Assembly (NCBI GenBank): GCA_018610125.1
Contig: JAHEOI010000190.1
Span: 1 to 20,055, forward strand
Length of the DNA: 20,055 nt
Direction: 5' to 3'
DNA from: Verrucomicrobiota bacterium
Lineage (GTDB): Bacteria > Verrucomicrobiota > Verrucomicrobiia > Limisphaerales > JAHEOI01
The first letter of the stretch is position 1, and each line of letters begins with the position of its first letter. A model generated the notes under the pieces. It saw only the letters and a list, made by a program, of their open reading frames with translations. It had not been told where the DNA came from and searched no databases. Below are positions 14,401 to 20,055 of this stretch, piece by piece. The translations under genes were made by a program, and so were the position numbers.

Positions 14401-15556
14401 TAATGAACGGCTCGAAGAGCACCAGCGCCATCTTCTTGGGCAAGCCGCATTGGTGAAGCTTCAGCTCCGGGCCGATCACAATGACCGAACGGCCCGAATA
14501 GTCGACCCGCTTGCCCAACAGGTTCTGACGAAACCGACCGCTCTTGCCCTTTAGCATATCGCTCAGCGATTTCAGCGGGCGATTCCCGGCACCGGTGACA
14601 GCCCGGCCATGACGACCATTGTCAAACAAGGCATCCACCGACTCCTGCAACATCCGCTTCTCATTCCGGACAATGACCTCCGGGGTCTTGAGCTGAAGCA
14701 GATTTTTGAGCCGGTTATTGCGGTTGATCACTCGGCGATAGACGTCGTTCAGGTCCGAAGTCGCAAACCGTCCCCCTTCGAGAGGCACCAACGGCCGGAG
14801 GTCCGGCGGAATGACCGGAAGCACTGTTAAAATCATCCACTCGGGACGACTTTTGGAAGCGACGAATCCCTGAAGCAGCTTGATCCGCTTCGCCAGCTTC
14901 TTACGGATCTGCTTGCTCTTGGTCTCATTCATCGATTGTTGCAGATCCTCCACCTGCTTGTTGAGATCGACCCGACTTAACGCCTCACGGACCGCTTCAG
15001 CCCCCATTTGTGCATCGAATGCATCCTCCCCGTAAGTCTCACGCGCTTCCCGCACCTCGGTCTCGGTCAGAAGCTGATGCGCGTTCAACGGGGTATTGCC
15101 GGGATCGATGACCATGTAATCCTCGTAGTAAAGCACCCGCTCGAGGTTACGGGCGGTCATATCGAGGATCAGGCCGAGCCGCGACGGCATGCACTTAAAA
15201 AACCAGATGTGCGATACCGGCACCGCCAGTTCGATATGCCCCATTCGCTCACGGCGAACTCGAGAGAGGGTCACTTCAACCCCGCAACGATCACAGATAA
15301 CCCCCTTGTATTTAATGCGCTTGTATTTGCCGCAGGAACACTCCCAATCCTTAACCGGACCAAAAATGCGCTCGCAAAACAATCCCCCTTTCTCCGGCTT
15401 GAACGTCCGGTAGTTGATCGTCTCCGGGTTCTTGACCTCCCCTTTCGACCAAGAACGGATCGTTTCCGGATCGGCGACGGATATGCTGATATTGTCGACA
15501 AGGTTAACCCTGTCCAGACCTAGTAACTCGCGGGCGGACTCTTTTTGACTGATCAT
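11420..15556 (-). CDS. rpoC: DNA-directed RNA polymerase subunit beta'
   Basis: Beta' forms one side of the RNA polymerase clamp and holds the catalytic magnesium. The 1378-residue product has zinc site 1 (Cys73, Cys75, Cys88, Cys91) and the active-site motif NADFDGD with Asp464, Asp466 and Asp468. Zinc site 2 is Cys812, Cys887, Cys894 and Cys897. The trigger-loop motif MRTFHIGG holds His935. About 190 residues between the trigger-loop halves (HDGTVRYHELR to about KDITGG) look like the SI3 insertion of Gram-negative enzymes. The ATG is followed by ISQKESARELLG, with a purine-rich AGAAAAAG upstream. It lies 66 bp after rpoB. Confidence 0.99.
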   Translation of the reverse strand: MISQKESARELLGLDRVNLVDNISISVADPETIRSWSKGEVKNPETINYRTFKPEKGGLFCERIFGPVKDWECSCGKYKRIKYKGVICDRCGVEVTLSRVRRERMGHIELAVPVSHIWFFKCMPSRLGLILDMTARNLERVLYYEDYMVIDPGNTPLNAHQLLTETEVREARETYGEDAFDAQMGAEAVREALSRVDLNKQVEDLQQSMNETKSKQIRKKLAKRIKLLQGFVASKSRPEWMILTVLPVIPPDLRPLVPLEGGRFATSDLNDVYRRVINRNNRLKNLLQLKTPEVIVRNEKRMLQESVDALFDNGRHGRAVTGAGNRPLKSLSDMLKGKSGRFRQNLLGKRVDYSGRSVIVIGPELKLHQCGLPKKMALVLFEPFIIRRLKELGYVHTVRSAKKMIERQSPEVWDILEEVTKGHCVLLNRAPTLHRLSIQAFEPLLIEGDAIRIHPLVCTAYNADFDGDQMAVHVPLSVEAQMEARTLMMSTNNLFNPSSGKPIMTPSQDITLGVYYLTLGPREVVQQASSSQRKKLFGSKQEVITAHDDGAVRTHEKILLANPDYGRETVYGDSESKLIETTVGRVVFSEVWPDDLGFPNQVVSKGQIGDFIWSCYRYCGQEAAITALDNLKALGFREATKAGVSIGIDDMIIPKQKSQEIDSAQKEITDVEKQYRKGVITPGERYNKIVDVWTHCNDQISNVMLRTLENNQGKREYNPLALMVESGARGNKAQVRQLAGVRGLMAKPSGDIIEKPIISNFREGLTVLEYFISTHGARKGLADTALKTADSGYLTRKLVDVAQDVIIREENCDTTNGILMQAVYEGEDQVVSLGDRLVGRVAAEDLYDPRNPKELLAAANQEIDEDIAKRIDNSDLEKARVRSVLTCESRAGVCAKCYGRNLASSRPAQPGDAVGIIAAQSIGEPGTQLTMRTFHIGGTASQVFKQPQIKAKHDGTVRYHELRTVMLEDGSNIVLNKNGAISILADDGRELENHPIVVGSVISVENGARVNKGDTFVQWDPYNVPILSDRAGRIQFQDIIEGVTMKQEVDEASGQEAMVIIDHKEDLHPQIVVKDNKNEIVATYPIPSGAHIVVQEGDKIVAGTLLAKTPRQISKTKDITGGLPRVAELFEARRPKDAAEISRIDGIVDFGQSVRGKRSLLIRDSQTGVEEEHLIPIGKHVIVFKGDYVRKGQQLTEGPVVPHEILDVCGPQELQEHLVKEVQEVYRLQGVNINDKHIEIIVRQMLRKVRITEPGDTSFLWGEQVEKVNFEIENDRIERMGGKPAEAQPVLLGITKASLETESFLSAASFQDTTRVLTEAATMGKVDELRGFKENVIMGHIIPAGTGYSQHRNIRVKPLVEELPREEEKPLIDEPVAS

Positions 15557-15622
15557 ATAGTCTTTTTCTATTTACTGGGCGCGACTCTTTCCTATGGGCA
15601 CGACGCTTTGCTCGGGGGAAAT

Positions 15623-18600
15623 CTAGCCCATCAGGGCCGCTGGGCTCGACGGCTGATCCGCGCTGTTGGCATAGCCTACCTTGACATCCAGCCCCAAGGC
15701 CTGCATTTCCTTCACCAGCACGTTGAACGATTCCGGCACGCCCGCTTCGAGCGCATTGTCGCCTTTGACGATGCTCTCATAGATGCGGGTCCGGCCTTGC
15801 ACGTCGTCCGACTTCACGGTCAGCAATTCCTGGAGAGTGTAAGCCGCTCCATAAGCCTCCATGGCCCATACCTCCATCTCCCCGAATCGTTGGCCGCCAT
15901 ACTGGGCCTTGCCGCCCAGTGGTTGCTGGGTGACGAGCGAATAGGGACCAACAGCACGGGCATGGATCTTGTCGGCCACCAAGTGCCCCAGCTTCATCAT
16001 GTAGATATAGCCGACAACGACTTCTTGATCGAACGGCTCACCGGTCTGGCCGTCGTAGAGGATTGCCTTACCGTTCTCCGGCAACCCCGCCTTCTCGAGG
16101 TAGTTTCGGATTTCGGTTTCCGCGATCCCGTCGAAGACCGGGGTTGAGAAGCGCATCCCAAGCATCTTGGCCGCCCAGCCCAGGTGGGTTTCCAGCACTT
16201 GCCCCACATTCATTCGTGACGGCACCCCGAGCGGGTTGAGGACAATATCGGTCGGCGTGCCATCCTCTAAGAACGGCATATCCTCATCCGGCACAATCTT
16301 CGCAATGACCCCCTTGTTCCCATGCCGCCCGGCCATCTTGTCACCGACCGCCAGCTTCCGCTTGGAGGCAATGTAGACTTTCACGGACTTGATGATGCCC
16401 GGGTCGACCTCGTCGCCCGACTCGGCCCGATCCAGCTCTTCATCATATTGCATCTGCAAATCATCGAAGCGCTTCTTAAACCCGCTGACAATCTCGTTGA
16501 TCTTGTTTCGGATCGGGGAGGGATCGATCTCGATCCGGTCATAGGCCGCAGCCAGCTTCCGAAGCAGTGTCTTGGTAATCTTGCGATTCGCGGGGATGAT
16601 GATTTCGCCGGTTTCAGAGTTGACAACGTCCAGCGGGATCTTCTCACCGAGGAGAATATTGCTCAACGCCTCGGTCAATTGGTCGCGAAGCTCGTCCATC
16701 TTCGCTTTATACTCTTCCTGGACCTGCTTCGAGGTCTTCTTCCCCTCCTGGTCGCCGCTGCTCTGCGCCGCGGGAGCCGGTGCCTTGCTCTCCTTGTCCG
16801 GCTCTTTTTTGGACGACACTTTCACGTCCATGATAATCCCGTACGTACCGGATGGGACCTTCATCGAGGTGTCTTTGACGTCGGCCGCCTTTTCCCCGAA
16901 AATGGCACGCAGTAAACGCTCTTCAGGGGCAAGCTCGGTCTCACTCTTTGGCGTAATCTTCCCGACCAGGATGTCGCCCGGCTTGACCTCGGCCCCCACT
17001 CGAATCACGCCGTCAGCGCCCAGGTTCTTCAAGGCCTCTTCGCCAAGATTCGGGATGTCTCGCGTGATCTCTTCAGGACCAAGCTTCGTGTCCCGGGCAC
17101 CCACCTCAAACTCGTCGACATGAATCGAGGTAAACACATCGTCCTTTACAATCCGCTCGCTCACGAGGATGGCGTCCTCAAAGTTGTAACCGTTCCATGG
17201 CATGAAGGCGCATAACACGTTCCGTCCCAGCGCGAGATCACCCCCGTCGGTGCAAGGCCCATCGGCAATTAAATCGCCTTGCTGGACCTTGTCCCCTTTA
17301 TCGATCATGATTTTTTGATTGACACAGGTGGCCGCGTTCGAGCGCATGAACTTCCGGATAGTATGGACGTAAATCCCATCCTTGGGCGAGTGCCGGATTC
17401 GCTTCTTACCCTCGGGCAGCTTGCCATCCGACGTCACGATGATCTGATTGCCTGCAACTGATGCAACAGTCCCGTCTCCCTCCGAGACGGTCACCGCTCG
17501 GCTGTCCCGTGCGACCCGGTCCTCCAATCCAGTAGCGACAAGCGGAGCCTCAGAATCGATCAGTGGGACCGCTTGCCGTTGCATGTTCGAGCCCATGAGC
17601 GCCCGGTTCGCGTCGTCGTGCTCCAAGAACGGGATCAAGCTGGCCGCCACCGAGACAAGCTGCTTCGGCGAAACATCCATGTAATCGACGCGCGATGGCT
17701 CCACGTCGATGAACTCAGCCCGGCTTCGACAGGTCACCCGGTTATTGCCGAACTTGCCGTCATCTTTGACCGGGGTATTGGCTTGGGCTACGATGAACTG
17801 CTCCTCGCGATCGGCGGTCAGGTAGTCGATCTTAGAAGTGACCTTCCCCTTTTGCACCTTCTTGTAAGGTGTCTCGATGAACCCGAACTCGTTCACCCGA
17901 GCATAGGTGGCCAACGAGGAGATCAGCCCGATGTTGGGGCCTTCCGGCGTCTCGACGGGGCAGATTCGGCCATAGTGAGAGGGATGCACGTCCCGGACCT
18001 CAAAGCCTGCCCGGTCGCGAGAAAGCCCACCGGGCCCCAAGGCCGACAACCGCCGCTTATGCGTCATCTCGGCCAACGGGTTGATCTGGTCCATGAACTG
18101 CGAAAGCTGGCTTCGCCCAAAGAAATCTCGAATGACCGCCGATAGTGCTTTCGGGTTAATGAGCTTTTGAGGGGTCATGCTATCGACCCCTTGATCAAAC
18201 AAGGTCATCCTCTCCTTGACCAAGCGCTCGGTGCGAGCCAGACCAACACGGCATTGATTCGCAATCAGCTCGCCCACAGTACGGACACGCCGGCTCCCGA
18301 GATGGTCGATATCATCGATGCTTCCCTCATTGCGTCGAAGCTTCAGAAGGTATTTCGTCGCCTCGACCAAATCTTCCTTTGTCAGGATTCGCGACTCTTC
18401 GTCGGTCTCAAATCCGAGCTTTTGATTGATCTTATAGCGCCCGACACGCCCGAGATCGTAACGCTTGGGATCAAAGAAGAGCCGCTTGATCAACGCGCGA
18501 GCATTGGCAGCGGTCGGCGGATCCCCGGGACGTAGCCGCCGGTAAATGTCCTTTAAGGCCTCTTCCTCGTTCTTGGTCGGATCCTTCTTGAGGCAGCGAA

Positions 18601-19477
18601 TCATCAGCCCGTCGTCCACCGAGGTGTCAACGACCCGGATCTGCTTAACGCCCAACTCCTCGATCTGCTTAACCACCGCCTTCGAGAGCGGCTCAAATGC
18701 CCTGGCGACGACAATCCCTTTATCCGGATCGACCGCATCCTCGACCAACACCCGGTTCTGGAGATCTTCGAGCTCGGCAGCCTCGCCGACGTCCAAGCTG
18801 TGAATGTCGTAAAAGAGCTTAACGATTTCAGCGTCGGAGCCTTCTCCCTCATCGGTGAGGAAGCTCAAAGCCCTGAAAAAGGTCGTGGCGAGAAACTTGC
18901 GACGCCGCTTTTTCCGATCCAAGTAAACGTAAAGCAGGTCGTTCGTGTCGAACTGGGCTTCAAACCATGAGCCACGGTCGGGAATGATCCTAAAGGAGTG
19001 CAAGGTCTTGCCATTGGCATGCTGAGGCGCTTCAAACGCAATCCCGGGTGAGCGGTGCAATTGACTGACAATCACCCGCTCGGCACCATTGATGACAAAG
19101 GTGCCCTGGGCCGTCATCAGCGGCATCTCGCCCATGAAGACCTTCTCTTCCTTAGTGCCTCCCTCTTCCTTCAAATGAAAAGTGACATGCAACGGCGCCC
19201 CATAAGTCAGCCCTTCTCGAAGCGCTTCCAGCCAAGTCTGCTTGGGCTCTCCGATCTCATAGCTGTGAAAGTCGAGCACAATCTTCCCATCGTAGCTCTC
19301 GATCGGAAAGACCTCCGTAAAAACCGCTTGCAGGCCGATGTTTTGCCGCCGTGACACGGGCACATCCGCTTGCAAGAATTCCTGAAACGAACGACTCTGC
19401 AGTTCGATCAGGTTCGGAGGGCTCATCACCTCTTTGATTTTGCCGAAATTAAAACGTTGAAGGACCTTCTTTGACAT
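15623..19477 (-). CDS. rpoB: DNA-directed RNA polymerase subunit beta
   Basis: The 1284-residue product forms the other half of the RNA polymerase active cleft. Near the N-terminus is MTAQGTFVINGAERVIVSQL. The rifampicin region SQLSQFMDQINPLAEMTHKR spans about residues 456-475. Asp463, His473 and Ser478 (E. coli 516, 526 and 531) are normal, so no resistance change is evident. GDKMAGRHGNKG supplies active-site Lys1047 and Lys1055. A charged, Ala/Pro- and Lys/Glu-rich, probably coiled-coil stretch (about 887-1033) sits where E. coli has beta-SI2. The C-terminal clamp segment FGEMEVWAMEAYGAAYTLQE is present. No Shine-Dalgarno site precedes the ATG. The 329-bp upstream gap holds a candidate attenuator. 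Confidence 0.99.
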   Translation of the reverse strand: MSKKVLQRFNFGKIKEVMSPPNLIELQSRSFQEFLQADVPVSRRQNIGLQAVFTEVFPIESYDGKIVLDFHSYEIGEPKQTWLEALREGLTYGAPLHVTFHLKEEGGTKEEKVFMGEMPLMTAQGTFVINGAERVIVSQLHRSPGIAFEAPQHANGKTLHSFRIIPDRGSWFEAQFDTNDLLYVYLDRKKRRRKFLATTFFRALSFLTDEGEGSDAEIVKLFYDIHSLDVGEAAELEDLQNRVLVEDAVDPDKGIVVARAFEPLSKAVVKQIEELGVKQIRVVDTSVDDGLMIRCLKKDPTKNEEEALKDIYRRLRPGDPPTAANARALIKRLFFDPKRYDLGRVGRYKINQKLGFETDEESRILTKEDLVEATKYLLKLRRNEGSIDDIDHLGSRRVRTVGELIANQCRVGLARTERLVKERMTLFDQGVDSMTPQKLINPKALSAVIRDFFGRSQLSQFMDQINPLAEMTHKRRLSALGPGGLSRDRAGFEVRDVHPSHYGRICPVETPEGPNIGLISSLATYARVNEFGFIETPYKKVQKGKVTSKIDYLTADREEQFIVAQANTPVKDDGKFGNNRVTCRSRAEFIDVEPSRVDYMDVSPKQLVSVAASLIPFLEHDDANRALMGSNMQRQAVPLIDSEAPLVATGLEDRVARDSRAVTVSEGDGTVASVAGNQIIVTSDGKLPEGKKRIRHSPKDGIYVHTIRKFMRSNAATCVNQKIMIDKGDKVQQGDLIADGPCTDGGDLALGRNVLCAFMPWNGYNFEDAILVSERIVKDDVFTSIHVDEFEVGARDTKLGPEEITRDIPNLGEEALKNLGADGVIRVGAEVKPGDILVGKITPKSETELAPEERLLRAIFGEKAADVKDTSMKVPSGTYGIIMDVKVSSKKEPDKESKAPAPAAQSSGDQEGKKTSKQVQEEYKAKMDELRDQLTEALSNILLGEKIPLDVVNSETGEIIIPANRKITKTLLRKLAAAYDRIEIDPSPIRNKINEIVSGFKKRFDDLQMQYDEELDRAESGDEVDPGIIKSVKVYIASKRKLAVGDKMAGRHGNKGVIAKIVPDEDMPFLEDGTPTDIVLNPLGVPSRMNVGQVLETHLGWAAKMLGMRFSTPVFDGIAETEIRNYLEKAGLPENGKAILYDGQTGEPFDQEVVVGYIYMMKLGHLVADKIHARAVGPYSLVTQQPLGGKAQYGGQRFGEMEVWAMEAYGAAYTLQELLTVKSDDVQGRTRIYESIVKGDNALEAGVPESFNVLVKEMQALGLDVKVGYANSADQPSSPAALMG

Positions 19478-19527
19478 GGTGGTATAACTTGAGCGCTCGT
19501 TTTACTAGAGCGATTCACTAGGCACTC

Positions 19528-19572
19528 TATCCCTATCCCAAGGGAGACTATAAAGACGTTATCCCAAGAGAC
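19528..19572 (-). repeat. GGGATA direct repeats in the rpoB leader
   Basis: GGGATA occurs three times on the minus strand (19560-19565, 19534-19539, 19528-19533), the last two in tandem. Two copies belong to a longer imperfect repeat, GTCTC(CC)TTGGGATA, with a period of about 26 bp. TTGGGA can pair with the TCCCAG arm of the upstream terminator hairpin using one wobble pair. Function is unknown. Confidence 0.5.
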
Positions 19573-19575
19573 GAC

Positions 19576-19616
19576 AAAAAGCCAGTTCGCTGGGACGTCT
19601 CTTCCCAGAAACTCGC
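19576..19616 (-). terminator. Candidate terminator/attenuator upstream of rpoB
   Basis: On the minus strand the stem is GC, AGTT, CTGGGA (19603-19616) against TCCCAG, AACT, GC (19581-19595). It has two small mismatched spots and a 7-nt loop, AGAGACG. TTTTT (19580-19576) follows directly. Twelve base pairs plus a T-tract is the layout of an intrinsic terminator. It stands about 100 bp before rpoB, where E. coli also has an attenuator between rplL and rpoB. Confidence 0.6.
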
Positions 19617-19631
19617 TTCCTACTGATTCGG

Positions 19632-19637
19632 ATTATA
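19632..19637 (-). promoter_or_regulatory. Perfect TATAAT in the rplL-rpoB gap
   Basis: The minus strand carries the consensus -10 hexamer TATAAT. No TTGACA-like sequence is found 16-19 bp upstream, where the DNA is GC-rich. If used, transcription would begin near 19625, just before the terminator-like hairpin, giving an rpoBC leader of about 150 nt. The match could be chance. Confidence 0.3.
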
Positions 19638-19747
19638 GGCCCCTGCCCCGTCTCCTTCCGAAACGGATAAGAGGCCGGGCATTAAGCCGTTGAAAATTGA
19701 ACGCCGTCTAACTATGACGCTCCGATCTCGTTCAGTAAATGGCTGTT

Positions 19748-19806
19748 TTCACGGCGGGGCCACCGGTGAAAGTCGGCCCCGCACAATTGACTAATTTATC
19801 CGTGAA
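19748..19806 (-). promoter_or_regulatory. GC-rich hairpin directly after rplL
   Basis: GCGGGGCC / GGCCCCGC forms a perfect 8-bp stem (19775-19782 with 19754-19761) around a 13-nt loop. Outside it, TTCACG (19801-19806, immediately after the rplL stop) can pair with CGTGAA (19748-19753). No T-tract follows, so this is not a standard terminator. An RNA-processing site or mRNA-stabilising element fits its place; E. coli has an RNase III site in this gap. Confidence 0.5.
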
Positions 19807-20055
19807 TCACTTCACTTCAACCGTGGCTCCGGCTTCTTCGATCTTCTTCTTCGCCGCATCGGCCTCCTCCTTGGTAACACCTTCCAATAACGGCTTCGGA
19901 AGCTCCTCAACAATCTTCTTGGCTTCAGCCAAGCCGAGCCCTTCCTTAATCTCCCGGATCGCCTTAATCGTGGCGATCTTCTTGTCGGACGGAACCGTCG
20001 TCAGCACGGCGTCGAATTCCGTCTTCTCCTCGGCGGGCGCGGCCGCCGCTTCACC
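19807..20055 (-). CDS. rplL: 50S ribosomal protein L7/L12, C-terminal part
   Basis: The frame runs in from the right edge, so the N-terminal dimerisation domain is missing. What is visible is an Ala-rich hinge (GEAAAAPAEE) and the complete C-terminal domain from EKTEFDAVLTTVPSDKK onwards. IATIKAIREIKEGLGLAEAK continues into VEELPKPLLEGVTKEEADAA and ends EEAGATVEVK. L7/L12 forms the flexible stalk that recruits EF-G, EF-Tu and initiation factors and stimulates GTP hydrolysis. The frame is open through the edge, and the GTG at 20007 is an internal Val. It precedes rpoB as in the usual rplJL-rpoBC order. Confidence 0.96.
   Translation of the reverse strand, partial: GEAAAAPAEEKTEFDAVLTTVPSDKKIATIKAIREIKEGLGLAEAKKIVEELPKPLLEGVTKEEADAAKKKIEEAGATVEVK

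Noticed and set aside
18047..18094. Changes in the rifampicin region of RpoB (Ile465 and Ala469 where E. coli has Asn518 and Ser522)
   Set aside because: These positions vary naturally between phyla. The main resistance positions (E. coli 516, 526, 531) are unchanged, so resistance cannot be claimed.
19491..19498. GAGCGCTC palindrome close to the rpoB start
   Set aside because: An 8-bp palindrome with no second copy or partner nearby; expected by chance in DNA of this composition.
1..20055. Mobile elements, CRISPR arrays, tRNA or rRNA genes, foreign islands
   Set aside because: None seen. The gene order is continuous and canonical, gaps are short, and there are no transposase, integrase or long-repeat signatures.

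Overview
The window is a continuous run of core gene-expression genes. Every recognisable gene lies on the minus strand, so transcription runs from position 20055 towards 1. In that direction the order is rplL (3' end only), rpoB, rpoC, rpsL, rpsG, fusA, rpsJ, rplC, rplD, rplW, rplB, rpsS, rplV, rpsC, rplP, rpmC, rpsQ, rplN, rplX, rplE, rpsN, rpsH, rplF, rplR and the first codons of rpsE. This is the classic bacterial rpoBC - str - S10 - spc supercluster. The one expected member missing is tuf, which often sits between fusA and rpsJ.

The organism is a bacterium with moderately GC-rich DNA. From memory, the RpoB, RpoC and L2 sequences resemble the PVC superphylum, most likely Verrucomicrobiota. 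No search was run, so the phylum is an inference. All genes look intact, and no mobile element, tRNA, rRNA, CRISPR array or phage gene is visible.

Layout: 19807-20055 holds the L7/L12 C-terminal domain. 19478-19806 is the only long non-coding stretch and holds several inverted repeats, including a terminator-like hairpin. 11420-19477 holds the two large RNA polymerase subunits. 8157-11299 is the str segment (S12, S7, EF-G). 3015-8107 is the S10 segment and 1-2978 the spc segment. Most S10/spc gaps are 2-50 bp, which suits translational coupling. The products are the catalytic core of RNA polymerase, a translocation GTPase, and ribosomal proteins of both subunits.

No undescribed enzyme system was found. 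What is worth a second look is regulatory: (a) a candidate attenuator with alternative RNA folds ahead of rpoB, (b) an intrinsic terminator between rpsG and fusA followed at once by an extended -10 sequence, (c) a small leader ORF overlapping a hairpin ahead of rplR, and (d) smaller protein oddities such as a short L24 and an insertion in the EF-G GTPase domain.
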